A stretch of 64,000 nt of DNA from Vicinamibacteraceae bacterium (lineage in GTDB: Bacteria > Planctomycetota > Phycisphaerae > Phycisphaerales > UBA5793): the NCBI GenBank assembly GCA_011525805.1, contig WYBR01000098.1, positions 25,235 to 89,234 of the forward strand, read 5' to 3'. The notes under the pieces were generated by a model. It did no database searches. It was not told the origin of the DNA and worked only from the letters and a program-made list of their open reading frames with translations. The translations under genes were made by a program, and so were the position numbers. Each line of letters opens with the position of its first letter. The first letter of the stretch is position 1. Below, in pieces: positions 53,511 through 62,488 of the stretch.

Positions 53511-54455
53511 TCAGTTTCCGGGCGGATCGTCGGACATGATCACGCGCCCGCCGACGAGGACGGGGATCGCGGAGGACTGGATGTCGACGATCTTGGCGAA
53601 ACCCCAATCGCCGGTGAGCGTCACGTAGCGCGGGGTGGGGACAGCATGAGCGAGGCCCTGGGCGCCGCCGGCCGCGGCCGAGGCGTTGCCCCGAACGCGC
53701 CCGGGCGCGAAGGGATACCCGCCGACCTGGCGATGGAGGTAGTCGGCGGCGTTGATGATGAGGTTGCCGCGGAAGTAGCGGATGCTGCCGCCGTCGCCGC
53801 CGAGCGATTCCCACTGATTGGGCTCGACGATCGAGGTGATGATGTCGATGAGTTCCTCGGCCTGATCGCCTTCATTGGCGCGGCCTTCATCCTGATTCTG
53901 GCCGGTCTGCCCCTGCGTGTTCCGGAAGATGTTTCCCGAACCGCTGCCGCCCTGACCGGACTGCGTGGAGGCCTGGAGCACCGACTGGAGGTCGAGTTGC
54001 GGCGCGTTGGCGAATCGTGGTGGAACGAAGAGCAGTTCGCGCACCGGGTAGATGCGGACGTACTTCTCCTTGTTGAGGATCGTCTTGGCGCCGATCTCGA
54101 CGTAGCCGTCGCCGAGCACCCAGGTCGTCTCCTCGTCCGTCGCCTGCTTCATGACCAGTTCGAGGACGGTCACAAGCGCGGCGGGATTCTGGAGTTCGAG
54201 GGTGATCTTGGCGTTGGGATCGAAGCCTTCGCCGAAGCCCTGCTCATTCCACTTGGCGAGGATGTCCAGGCCTGCCACCTGGGAGAGGAAGTTGACGACC
54301 TGCCGGAACTCGTGACCCGAGAACTTGACGTCCACGCGGGTGTTGTACAGTTTGCCCAAGGCCGTCGCGCGGGCCTGGTAGTCCTGCGCGGACGCCGTTG
54401 CGGCAGCGCCGCCCACGAGGGCCGTCGCAGCGAGAGTCGTGATGATTCGACGCAT
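53511..54455 (-). CDS. Periplasmic secretin-N-domain-like protein
   Basis: A 314-residue exported protein with AAGGAG before the ATG at 54455 and a signal peptide ending at ASAQ near residue 24. The text [20 protein letters not shown], then LDILAKW and [19 protein letters not shown] reads like the N-terminal domains of secretins, which bring short beta-alpha-beta units. A Gly/Ser/Gln-rich linker at about 170-200 and a second unit ([16 protein letters not shown], then [17 protein letters not shown]) follow. There is no secretin pore domain, so it may be a stand-alone pilotin-like or accessory protein. Confidence 0.78.
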   Translation of the reverse strand: MRRIITTLAATALVGGAAATASAQDYQARATALGKLYNTRVDVKFSGHEFRQVVNFLSQVAGLDILAKWNEQGFGEGFDPNAKITLELQNPAALVTVLELVMKQATDEETTWVLGDGYVEIGAKTILNKEKYVRIYPVRELLFVPPRFANAPQLDLQSVLQASTQSGQGGSGSGNIFRNTQGQTGQNQDEGRANEGDQAEELIDIITSIVEPNQWESLGGDGGSIRYFRGNLIINAADYLHRQVGGYPFAPGRVRGNASAAAGGAQGLAHAVPTPRYVTLTGDWGFAKIVDIQSSAIPVLVGGRVIMSDDPPGN

Positions 54456-54650
54456 GGGATTCTCCTTGCCAGGTTGGCCTCGGGCAGTCGCAATCGCCGC
54501 CCTCACACATACCGGATGATAGCACCTCGCGGGGCTGGCACAATCAAGCGCGAATCGGGCTGATTCCCTTCTCGAAGACGGCGGAGTCCGCCCGAAGGCG
54601 GGCCCCTCCTCCCATCGGCATTCCGGCCCGCGGGGGCGCGAACCCCCGGT

Positions 54651-56489
54651 TCAATTCGCCGCGGGCGCCGGTTTATCGGCCGGCGGGCGCAGTCGGTCAA
54701 GGCTCTGGAGCATCTCCGCCGCCGCCAGAAGGGTCATCGCGGAAGCCGCGGTGGGCATGGTCTGGTCCCACAACGACGAGCGAATCCCCCCAAGCGCCAT
54801 CTCGGGATTGCGAAGTCGATAGCGATCGACCTCGCGCACCTGAAGTTGGCGCAGGTAGCGCATCGCCCGCTGAAGGCTGAGGATCTGCGCGACGCTCGAG
54901 TCCGCGGGCGTGCAGCGCTCGTCACCGAGCATGAGCGCGAGCCCCGCGACGAGATAGGCGGCCTGCCAGTCGGGCGGCTGGGTGGGGCGATAGGCGACGG
55001 CGCCGACGAGATCCGCCTCGACGCTCCGCGCCGCGGCGTCGCGCCCCTCCTGCCGCGACCAGATCCGTTCGCGGAGCGCGGCCAGCGCGGGCAGGGTGGG
55101 AATCGGGTCTTCCGCGCCCGCCGCTTCGATCTCGGCGATGGCGATCCAGGGCATTGCAAGGGACTGAAGTTCCAGGCCAGTCGAGAGCCAGGCCGCATCC
55201 ACGACCTCGCGGGACGAGGCCGCGGCGGCAACGAGCGAGCGCTCTTCGGGCGAGAGATCGGGATCGAATCCCGAGGGACCGATGCAGGCGCGGCTGACGG
55301 CGCGGCCGGCCTCCTCGATGAGCAGGTTGAGATCCGCCGACCGCTCGCTCTGGACGAGGCGGCGCGCGGCCAGGCAGACCAGCGCCGAGGCGCGCGCCTC
55401 GGCGGCGACCGCGACGCGCGTCGCCTCTTCGCGCGCCAGCATCGTGAGCAGCCCCATCGCCGCGGCACGCGCCCGCGCCGACATCGCCGCACCCGCCGCG
55501 GACGCCCTCGAGTACTCGAGCAGCGCCAGCGCCGCCAAAGCGTGCTCGGCGAAGGTCGCCCGCTCCTGAAGGCGGCGATCGGTGTGCGGCGCGTAGTCTC
55601 CCAGCAGCATGACGCGTCCGGATTGGTCGGGGAAGGCGAGTGTCGAGCGCATCAGGTACTCCGCCGCCTCCTGCGCCAGAACCGCGATCTCCTCTTCGTC
55701 GATCGCGTCGAGCGGAACCAGCCGGCTTCCGCGATCAAGAAACGTCGGGGGCGCAACGCGAGTCGCCTGCGCCAGGTGAAGCGTCTGAAACTTCCACACG
55801 CGGATCGTGCTGTTGGCGATCTCGGCGTCGAGCGTCTCCATCGCCACCCCGGCCTGGGCCAGCAGACTGACCAGTGCGCTCGCCGGGCGCATGTCGAACG
55901 CGAGCATCTCCGCGGGGAAGACGACGAAACTCTCGCCGTGACGCCGCATCAGGAGGCCGTCAATGCCCGGCCGCACACCCAGCATCACGCGATCCAGCGA
56001 TGTGCCGCGGATGCGAACCGGCGAGTGCGCGAGATCGAGTTCGAGCGTGCGAAAGGGCGAATCGAGAAACGACTGCTGGCGGTCGGCGCGGACGTCGGGA
56101 TCATCCTCGCCGCCGGCGGATTCGAACGCGGCGCCCATGGCGCGACGGACCGCGGCCGGCAGCACGCGCCGAGTCGGCACGTCAGCGACGGCTCCGTCCG
56201 GACTGGTTCCGGCGCCGGTGAGTCTCGACGCATCCACGACCGAGGCGGCGCCCATCGGCCGTCCGGCGAAGCGGATTCCCACCCACACGCCGAAGCAGCC
56301 TTCGGGAAGCGGGGCCTCGGTGGGAGTCTCCCAGGCTTCGAGCCACTGGGAAACCTGCTTATGGGTCTCAAGCGCGGCGACCGGATCGAGTCGCTCAGCC
56401 GCCCCCGCCGGCCCCTGGGCGGCGGCGACGCCCACACCCACCATCGCCATGACGACCGCGAGCAACGCGGTGAGGCCAGGCGGCATCAT
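54651..56489 (-). CDS. Large secreted helical protein of unknown function
   Basis: A 612-residue protein from the tandem ATGs at 56489/56486, chosen because a signal peptide (LTALLAVVMAMVGVGVAAAQ) then starts at the N-terminus. Upstream in-frame ATGs would add 45-90 basic low-complexity residues. The mature part is mainly helical and Ala/Arg/Glu-rich, with a beta-rich region near residues 45-200. No motif is recognised. The ribosome-binding site is weak. The 276 bases upstream hold no other gene that I accept. Confidence 0.75.
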   Translation of the reverse strand: MMPPGLTALLAVVMAMVGVGVAAAQGPAGAAERLDPVAALETHKQVSQWLEAWETPTEAPLPEGCFGVWVGIRFAGRPMGAASVVDASRLTGAGTSPDGAVADVPTRRVLPAAVRRAMGAAFESAGGEDDPDVRADRQQSFLDSPFRTLELDLAHSPVRIRGTSLDRVMLGVRPGIDGLLMRRHGESFVVFPAEMLAFDMRPASALVSLLAQAGVAMETLDAEIANSTIRVWKFQTLHLAQATRVAPPTFLDRGSRLVPLDAIDEEEIAVLAQEAAEYLMRSTLAFPDQSGRVMLLGDYAPHTDRRLQERATFAEHALAALALLEYSRASAAGAAMSARARAAAMGLLTMLAREEATRVAVAAEARASALVCLAARRLVQSERSADLNLLIEEAGRAVSRACIGPSGFDPDLSPEERSLVAAAASSREVVDAAWLSTGLELQSLAMPWIAIAEIEAAGAEDPIPTLPALAALRERIWSRQEGRDAAARSVEADLVGAVAYRPTQPPDWQAAYLVAGLALMLGDERCTPADSSVAQILSLQRAMRYLRQLQVREVDRYRLRNPEMALGGIRSSLWDQTMPTAASAMTLLAAAEMLQSLDRLRPPADKPAPAAN

Positions 56490-56765
56490 GCCGCCACCAA
56501 CCGACCCGGCCCGGCCGCGGCCGACCCACGGCGCACCGCTGCCAGCGGACCTGACCAGCCCTTTTCCCGGACCCGCTCTCCCGGCACGCCGGTTGAACCC
56601 TCTCAGAGCAGACAATCGGAGATCGGGCATGCTCAACGCTTTCCTCCTGACCGACAACCGAAGACGATTGCTTCTTCTGACCATCCTCACCTTCGCCAGT
56701 CTCTGCTGAGGCGGCTGGCTCGGGCCGGCGCCGCAGCCGCCGCGCCCTCCGGGCGCCCTCACCGG

Positions 56766-57593
56766 TCAGGAGTTGGTCTGGTCCACCCCGCCGAAGCGCC
56801 GATGCCGTCCGGCATAGTCTCGGATCGCGGCGCGCAGCCCCTCCGCGCCGAAGTCCGGCCAGAGCGTCTTGGTCACATACAACTCCGCGTAACTGATCTG
56901 CCACAGGAGGTAGTTGCTGATGCGCATCTCCCCCGCCGTGCGGACCAGCAGGTCGGGGTCGGGCAGTTCGGGGACGTAGAGGTGCGAACGGATCGTCTCC
57001 TCGGTGATCTCTTCGACGCGCAGGTCGCCGCGCGCCACTTTTGACGCGATGGCGCGAACGGCGTCGGTGATCTCCGTCCGCGAACCGTAGTTGATCGCCA
57101 GGACGAGTTTGAGCCCGGTGCAGTGCCGCGTGGCCTCGATGGTGCGGTCCAGTTCGCTCAGGACGCGCGACGGCAGGCCGCTGCGCCGGCCGCATTGAAT
57201 GAAGCGAATGTTGTTGTCGATCATCTCCTGCCGCTCGGCGATGAGGTAGTCCTCATAGAGGCTCATGAGGAAGTCGACTTCATCTTCCGGGCGCTTCCAG
57301 TTCTCGATGGAGAAACTGTAGAGCGTCAGCGCTTCGATGCCGAGATGGGCGCACTCGGTGACGACGGCACGGACGGACTGGGCGCCGGTCTTGTGGCCGT
57401 GAACGCGCGGCAGGCCGCGCTCGACCGCCCAGCGACCGTTTCCGTCCATGATGATGGCGATGCTGCGGGGAAGCCGCCCGAGGGGGACATCCGGCAGTCG
57501 AAGTTGGGGCGTGGGCTGCGGGGGAGCGCTGACCGCCGCCATCGCTTCCGCCGCCGCCCGCGCGACGCTGCCGCCCTTTGAGGCCGTTTCCAT
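56766..57593 (-). CDS. uppS: Isoprenyl transferase (undecaprenyl diphosphate synthase)
   Basis: A 275-residue cis-prenyltransferase that builds the lipid carrier for peptidoglycan and polysaccharide. IIMDGNGRWA at about residues 47-56 holds the catalytic Asp and the phosphate-binding motif; LTLYSFSIENWKRP and DLLVRTAGEMRISNYLLWQ at about 212-230 complete the signature. Residues 1-40 are an Ala-rich extension beyond the usual start. The ATG at 57593 has TACAAT seven bases upstream. Confidence 0.97.
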   Translation of the reverse strand: METASKGGSVARAAAEAMAAVSAPPQPTPQLRLPDVPLGRLPRSIAIIMDGNGRWAVERGLPRVHGHKTGAQSVRAVVTECAHLGIEALTLYSFSIENWKRPEDEVDFLMSLYEDYLIAERQEMIDNNIRFIQCGRRSGLPSRVLSELDRTIEATRHCTGLKLVLAINYGSRTEITDAVRAIASKVARGDLRVEEITEETIRSHLYVPELPDPDLLVRTAGEMRISNYLLWQISYAELYVTKTLWPDFGAEGLRAAIRDYAGRHRRFGGVDQTNS

Positions 57594-57600
57594 CGACCGG

Positions 57601-57606
57601 ATTGTA
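57601..57606 (-). promoter_or_regulatory. -10-like TACAAT box, probable leaderless start
   Basis: TACAAT on the minus strand ends seven bases before the uppS ATG at 57593, with no Shine-Dalgarno sequence between. Confidence 0.5.
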
Positions 57607-58000
57607 TCACGCCCGGCGCAGGCTTCAGTCGGCCGAGCGTGCCGCCTCGACGCCGCACCGCGGCGGCGCGGCGGAACGTCCCTTCGAACCCCGCCTTGCG
57701 GCAGTGAAACCGCCTGTCCGAGTCCCGCGTCCCGCGCCTTGTGCAGCCGCAGAGGCCGCGAGGCCGAAGAAAAACAGCGCCGGGCGACGGATGGCTCGGC
57801 CGGCGACTCAAGGCCGGAGCCGCCGGGCGCCGCCGTCGTGAAAGCAGCGGGCCCGGAGCGAATTGTGGCGAGGTTCACTTCATGCGCCACCGCTCGTCGA
57901 GTTCGAGTCGCTGGGGAGAAGGACGACGCGTGCGATCGCTTGTATTCACCGCACCCGACGGGTGCGGCGTGCCGTCGTTCATCCCTTCCGGAGACGCTCC
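57607..58000. other. Divergent intergenic region, little identified
   Basis: About 400 bases separate uppS and the next forward gene. The only structure I see is a short palindrome CCGCACCC-GA-GGGTGCGG-like hairpin around 57949-57966. No coding frame has convincing protein-like character and no RNA gene is recognised. Confidence 0.4.
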
Positions 58001-58333
58001 ATGAACCGAGTGAAACTGGCCACCTTCGCCACCGCCCTCCTCACCGTGACGTTCACCCTCGACGCTCAGCCCGTCCCGAGCGCGCAGCGCACTCAGCAGG
58101 ACGTGCTGACGGAGATCATCGCCCGGCATGTGGAGTTGGGCCGGATGATCCGTTTCGATACGCCGCGGCACAACGAGGCGCTGCGGCGGGCCCAGGCCGG
58201 GCAGATTCTCTGCGAATGGGCGATCGTCCTCAACGAGGATCGCGCTTTCGCCGACCAGGTCGAATTCGCCTGCGCAGCGCTGCGCGAGCAATGGCCGTGG
58301 CTCGTGGAAGGCTGCTGGCCCTGCCGCAAGTGA
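58001..58333 (+). CDS. Small secreted protein
   Basis: A 110-residue exported protein. GGAG lies about eight bases before the ATG at 58001. The signal peptide ends at LDAQ near residue 22. The mature part is helical (LTEIIARHVELGRMIRF, then LREQWPWLVEG), with four cysteines (ILCEW, FACAA and GCWPC) that may pair. No family recognised. Confidence 0.7.
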   Translation: MNRVKLATFATALLTVTFTLDAQPVPSAQRTQQDVLTEIIARHVELGRMIRFDTPRHNEALRRAQAGQILCEWAIVLNEDRAFADQVEFACAALREQWPWLVEGCWPCRK

Positions 58334-58391
58334 GCGCGGCGACCAGGCGCCCGCGCGACGCGCCGACAGCGGCTCTCCGCTTGGGCGACGG

Positions 58392-58424
58392 AAAAACACA
58401 GTCGCCGGCACACGCCGGCGACTG
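58392..58424 (-). terminator. Intrinsic terminator of the PEP-CTERM gene
   Basis: A perfect 11-bp stem (58399-58409 with 58414-58424) around a 4-base loop is followed on the minus strand by TG and a run of five T (58396-58392). It lies 27 bases after the stop of the PEP-CTERM gene. Confidence 0.85.
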
Positions 58425-58451
58425 GTCAATGATCCATGGATCTTCCGCGAC

Positions 58452-59339
58452 TCAGCGCCGGCGCCGGCTCAGGCCGAACACGCCCGCCAGGCCGAGCAGC
58501 GCCAGCGAGCCGGGCGATGGAATGAGCAGGAAGTCGATGTAGCGCCCGCCGCCGCCGTGAACGAGGGTGCTCTGCTGTGTGTTGATGTCGTAGACCCACG
58601 CGCCGCTGCTGTTGGTCCACATGATGTTGCCGTTGCCGAGTTGGTAGACGCCGCGCACGCCCGACGCGGCGAAGGACGAGACGATCTCGCCCGTGTTGTA
58701 GTTGAGCCAGTAGACGCCCGAGGGCGAAGAGAACGCTCCCGCGAGGATGTTGCCGTCGGCGGCGTAGTTCATCTGCTCGACGAAGTTGAGCGAAGTGCTG
58801 TTGTGGAACGTGCCCAGCGAGTTGCCGGAGAGGTCGAACTCGTGAATGTCGTCATTGGCGCTGCTCGAGGAGACGAGCATGCCGCCGCCGTACGCGAGCA
58901 CGCCGAAGGGGCTTGGCGCCAGGCCGGTCGTGCTGAAGAAGCCGAGGTTGTTGCCCGCGGTGTCGAACATGACCACGGCGTTGCCCGGCGCGCCATTGCC
59001 CGTGCCGGAATTGGTCGCGTACACCGTGCCGTCGATCAGCCCCATGCCGCGCACGTTGTCCAGCCCGCCGCTCACCGCGCCGAGCGAATTCCCGAACAGA
59101 TCCCAACGCGAAAGCCGGTCGCCGATCTGCTCCGACACCCAGATCTCGTTGCCGACCTGCATCGCGTGGATCGGCGTGCCAGCCGCGAGGCCGAAGTAAC
59201 TCGCGTTCACCACCGAGCCGTCCGTCGGATCGAACAGCACCAGGGCGTTGTTCGTCGAGTCCGGCATCATGAGGTACTGCGCCTGAGCGAATCCGGTGCA
59301 AAGCCCCATCGCCGCCGCGGCAAAAACGAATGTGCGCAT
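58452..59339 (-). CDS. Secreted propeller-like protein with PEP-CTERM anchor
   Basis: A 295-residue protein. The signal peptide ends at AQAQ near residue 21. The body repeats strands such as NALVLFDPTDGSVV, GNEIWVSEQIGDRLSRWDLFG and PGNAVVMFDTAGNN, a six- or seven-bladed NHL/propeller type. The C-terminus PSPGSLALLGLAGVFGLSRRRR (last 22 residues, shown in part) is a PEP-CTERM-like sorting signal: P-x-P, a helix and an Arg cluster, processed by exosortase. GGGAG precedes the ATG. The body closely resembles the product of 59649-60800. Confidence 0.9.
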   Translation of the reverse strand: MRTFVFAAAAMGLCTGFAQAQYLMMPDSTNNALVLFDPTDGSVVNASYFGLAAGTPIHAMQVGNEIWVSEQIGDRLSRWDLFGNSLGAVSGGLDNVRGMGLIDGTVYATNSGTGNGAPGNAVVMFDTAGNNLGFFSTTGLAPSPFGVLAYGGGMLVSSSSANDDIHEFDLSGNSLGTFHNSTSLNFVEQMNYAADGNILAGAFSSPSGVYWLNYNTGEIVSSFAASGVRGVYQLGNGNIMWTNSSGAWVYDINTQQSTLVHGGGGRYIDFLLIPSPGSLALLGLAGVFGLSRRRR

Positions 59340-59415
59340 TGCTTCTCTCCCTCTCTTGACAGGCAGGCCACGTGCGCCGGCGCGACCACGGCGCCGGCGA
59401 TCATCTGAATGTGAA

Positions 59416-59445
59416 ATATACCGGCCTGCCCGTGAGCATGTCAAG
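59416..59445 (-). promoter_or_regulatory. Sigma-70 promoter of the PEP-CTERM gene
   Basis: On the minus strand TTGACA (59445-59440, perfect -35) and TATATT (59421-59416) are separated by 18 bases, about 75 bases ahead of the ATG at 59339. Confidence 0.75.
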
Positions 59446-59571
59446 CGGAATCCTCGAAACTTGCTCCCTCTCCGCCGATCGCCCGTCGAGTCGGACGGAA
59501 TCTGACCCGCGCAGGGGGCCGGGCGGGTTCGATAACCCCGCCCGAGGCTCCTTCCATCCGACGAACCGGCC

Positions 59572-59610
59572 AAAAGCGCGGGCGACCCCGTCCTGCGGAC
59601 GGGGTCGCCC
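59572..59610 (-). terminator. Intrinsic terminator of the 59649 gene
   Basis: A perfect 14-bp stem (59580-59593 with 59597-59610) with a 3-base loop, followed on the minus strand by GCGC and TTTT (59575-59572). A second, bulged hairpin lies at 59518-59542. Confidence 0.75.
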
Positions 59611-59648
59611 TGCTTGTGCCCGATTCGATGTCCGCGCTCCGGTGGATG

Positions 59649-60800
59649 TCAAGGCACCTGGGCCACGTTGCTCGTCGCGCAGGGATTGCCCTCGGCGATA
59701 ACGAGTTGGAGGTACCCGCCGCACGCCGACGAGCCGGCCAGCCCATTGACCGAGCCGCTGCCGCTCGATCCCGTGTTGACGACGTTCACCAGCCGCAGGT
59801 TCTGCGTTCCCAGGCCGAGTTGAGTTCCCGCGCAGGGTCCGCCGGGAATGGTAAAGTTGCCCTGGCTGCTCGCGAAGACGATGCCCATCTGCCGGTTCGC
59901 CGGCGCGTTGGACCAGGCGACGGTGATCGTGCCGGGGCAATCGCCGCTGAGGCGAAGCGTCGGGCCGGGCGGCGTGATGTTGAGCACGTCGAGGTAGCGG
60001 CAGCCGCCGGCGTAGACCTGCGTGCTCTGCTGCGTGTTCGGGTCGTAGACCCAGGCGCCGCTGCTGTTGGTCCACATGATGTCGCCGTTGGCCAGCGCGT
60101 ACACGCCGCGCACACCCGAGCCGGCGAACGAGCCGACGATCGCGCCGCTGTCGGGATCGAGTTCGTAGACGCCCGCGGGAGTCGAGAATCCGGCGGCGAG
60201 GACGTTGCCGTTGGAGGCGTGGGCCAACTGCTCGACGAAACTGATCGAGGTGCTGTTGTGGAACGTCCCGAGCGAGTTGCCGCTGAGGTCGAAGCGGTGA
60301 ATGTCATCGCCGCCGCTGCTTGACGAAACGAGCATGCCGCCCTGGTGCGCGAGAATGCCGAAGGGGCTGGGCGCCAGCCCGTTGGTCGTGAACGAGCCCA
60401 GCGCGTTGCCCGAGGTGTCGAACATGACGATCGCGTTGCCCGGCGCGCCGTTGGAAGTGCCCGAATTGGTCACGTAGACGCGATCGCCGATGAGCGCCAT
60501 GCCGCGGATGTTGTCCATGCCGCCGGTGACGGCGCCGAGCGAATTGCCGTCGAAGTCCCAGCGCGACACGCGGTCGCCGACCTGCTCCGAGACCCAGATC
60601 TCGTTGCCGACCTGCATCGCGTGCAGCGGCGTTCCGCCCGCCAGCGCGAAGAAGTCGGAATCGACGAGCGAACCGTCGTTCGGATCGAAGAGCACGATCC
60701 GGTTGTTCGTCGAGTCGGGCATCATGAGGTACTGCGCCTGGGCCGCGCCCGCGGCCGCGAGCGCCGCCGCGGCCGCCATGATCGTGATTGACTGGTTCAT
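59649..60800 (-). CDS. Secreted propeller-like protein with four-cysteine C-terminal module
   Basis: A 383-residue protein. The signal peptide ends at AQAQ near residue 23. Residues about 24-270 are a propeller body nearly parallel to the PEP-CTERM protein downstream (QYLMMPDSTNN opens both). The last 105 residues differ: instead of a membrane anchor it has the module with DCPG, PCAG, ACGG and NPC cysteines ending SNVAQVP, the same as the small secreted proteins at 5848-7670. GGAGAAG stands before the ATG at 60800. The pair arose by duplication and exchange of the C-terminus. Confidence 0.9.
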   Translation of the reverse strand: MNQSITIMAAAAALAAAGAAQAQYLMMPDSTNNRIVLFDPNDGSLVDSDFFALAGGTPLHAMQVGNEIWVSEQVGDRVSRWDFDGNSLGAVTGGMDNIRGMALIGDRVYVTNSGTSNGAPGNAIVMFDTSGNALGSFTTNGLAPSPFGILAHQGGMLVSSSSGGDDIHRFDLSGNSLGTFHNSTSISFVEQLAHASNGNVLAAGFSTPAGVYELDPDSGAIVGSFAGSGVRGVYALANGDIMWTNSSGAWVYDPNTQQSTQVYAGGCRYLDVLNITPPGPTLRLSGDCPGTITVAWSNAPANRQMGIVFASSQGNFTIPGGPCAGTQLGLGTQNLRLVNVVNTGSSGSGSVNGLAGSSACGGYLQLVIAEGNPCATSNVAQVP

Positions 60801-60993
60801 CTCTCTTCTCCTTCTGGTTGCGTTCCTGCCGCCGGCCGAGCACTCTCGCCCGCGCCGGCTTTCGGCATCGCCACAATGAATCACCACCGCGGCACGCGCC
60901 GCGCCGGCGGGGATTCGGACTCGCATCGCGCACGGTCGGGGCCGCGGGCCATTTCCCATGGGCCCCGCTGCCTCGAGCCTTCCCCTCGCGGTC

Positions 60994-61021
60994 AATATAC
61001 TCCAGATTGTGCGAAGGTCAA
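60994..61021 (-). promoter_or_regulatory. Sigma-70 promoter of the 59649 gene
   Basis: On the minus strand TTGACC (61021-61016) and TATATT (60999-60994) are 16 bases apart, about 190 bases before the ATG at 60800. The same -10 box is used by the paralog. The rest of the 432-base divergent gap (60801-61232) holds nothing else that I can identify. Confidence 0.65.
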
Positions 61022-61232
61022 TTCCCTCAGACAACTCCCGACCGACTTGATCGGCCGACTCGCCTGCCCGCCCCTCTCGCCGCGGCGCCCGCCGGCCGCG
61101 CCCCTGCCCACAGTACGCTCGCGAATCCAATCGCGTCCACGCAACATCTGACAGTCGGCGGACGAACAGGCGTCCGGAACATCCAGCCGGTCCCTCAAAC
61201 GGCCAAACCCTCCCTGCCGGAGATCACCCATC

Positions 61233-62288
61233 ATGCCTTGCACACACGCTTGCTCTCAACTGGTGGCCGTCCTGCTGACTGGCGCGGTGCTCGCACCTTC
61301 GGCCGCGGCGCGGCAGGTCCGATACGATGCCGAGGTCTTCGCCCCTCCCGGTTCGCAACCCTCTCTCTACGCCTTCGGCATGAACGAGCAGGGCGTGATC
61401 GTCGGCCACGCGGGCGATGACCGATATGACCCGCGCGCGGCGCCGATCGCCGTGCTCAACGGCCGCGTCCTCGAAGGGCCGCGACCCAACGAGTCGCTCA
61501 ACTTCCTCTTCGGTCTCGGCCGTGCCGACCTGGTCGTGGGCACGTCGTCGACGTTTCCGTTCGTGTGGAAGCGAGGCGTGCCGCAGCAACTCCGCCCCGC
61601 CGGCGGCCTGCCGCAGGGCAGCGCCTACGACGCCAACACGCGCGGCGTGATCTGCGGCGAGGTCTACCGCGACTTCACCGGCGACTACTACCCCGTCGTC
61701 TGGCCCAGCGCCGGCGCACGCGGCATCCGCCTGCCGGGCGTGGGCGACAGCCGCCAGGGCGCCGCCTTCGCCATCAACGAGAGCAACCAGGTCGCCGGGG
61801 CGGTCCGCAACGTCGGCGGCTACGCCTTCGTCGCCGCGCGCTGGGACAGCCTCAACACCCCGCCGCGCGTCCTCGGCGTCCTTCCCGGCGCGATGAACAG
61901 CGAAGGCCTGAGCATCAACAGCCACGGCGACGTCGCCGGCCGCTCCTCCTTCCCCGACCTCACTATCCAGGCCTTCGTCTACCTCGACGCGACCAACTCG
62001 ATCACCGGCCTCGGCCATCTCGGTGGCGGATACAGCCTCGCGCATGGAGTCAACGATGCGCGGCAGGTCGTCGGCGAGTCCACTGTCAACGGCGAGGTGC
62101 ATGGCTTCATCTGGCACGAAGGCGTGATGCGCGACCTCAACGACCTCATCCGCAACACGAGCGAGCCGATTCTCTACGTGTCCAACGCCGTCGCGATCGA
62201 CTCGCGCGGCCGCATCGCGGCCGAAGTGCAGGTCGCCGACGGTTTCGGCACGGCGACGCGCATCGCCCTGCTCACGCCCACGCCGTAG
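61233..62288 (+). CDS. Secreted HAF-repeat protein
   Basis: A 351-residue exported protein with a signal peptide ending near AAAR at about residue 27. Repeats with the HAF pattern recur: FGMNEQGVIVGHAG, FAINESNQVAGAVR, LSINSHGDVAGRSS, HGVNDARQVVGEST and HGFIWHEGVMRDLNDL. Such repeats occur in extracellular proteins of planctomycetes and others and probably form a propeller. Four cysteines are few and scattered. No C-terminal sorting module is present, unlike the convergent relative at 62489-63850. No clear ribosome-binding site is seen. Confidence 0.88.
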   Translation: MPCTHACSQLVAVLLTGAVLAPSAAARQVRYDAEVFAPPGSQPSLYAFGMNEQGVIVGHAGDDRYDPRAAPIAVLNGRVLEGPRPNESLNFLFGLGRADLVVGTSSTFPFVWKRGVPQQLRPAGGLPQGSAYDANTRGVICGEVYRDFTGDYYPVVWPSAGARGIRLPGVGDSRQGAAFAINESNQVAGAVRNVGGYAFVAARWDSLNTPPRVLGVLPGAMNSEGLSINSHGDVAGRSSFPDLTIQAFVYLDATNSITGLGHLGGGYSLAHGVNDARQVVGESTVNGEVHGFIWHEGVMRDLNDLIRNTSEPILYVSNAVAIDSRGRIAAEVQVADGFGTATRIALLTPTP

Positions 62289-62384
62289 CGGCGAAACGCC
62301 GAGAGAGGTGAAAGGTGCACAGGTGAGCAGGAGAGCGGCGGCGAAGCGCCGAGGAAGTTGAGAGTTGAGCAGGTGAGCAGGAGA
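62288..62384 (+). repeat. Two tandem 50-base units between convergent genes
   Basis: GCGGCGAAACGCCGAG (62288) and GCGGCGAAGCGCCGAG (62338) start two units 50 bases apart; both end with AGGTGAGCAGGAGA. Each unit begins with a small palindrome. The function is unknown. Confidence 0.6.
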
Positions 62385-62425
62385 ACGCCGCCCGTCGATG
62401 CCTTGCTGCCTCGATGCCTCTCCCC

Positions 62426-62439
62426 AGTGCCCAGTGCCT
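62426..62439 (+). repeat. Dispersed 14-base repeat AGTGCCCAGTGCCT, copy 2
   Basis: Identical to 48472-48485 and again in intergenic DNA amid TGCC/CTCGATGCC-type near-repeats. Confidence 0.55.
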
Positions 62440-62488
62440 ATTCCCTCGTGGCTCGAAACCCCATCCGCTTGCTCACACGCGCGGCTCG

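Noticed and set aside
62288..62384. CRISPR array candidate
   Set aside because: Only two units of about 50 bases without distinct spacers and with no cas gene in the window.
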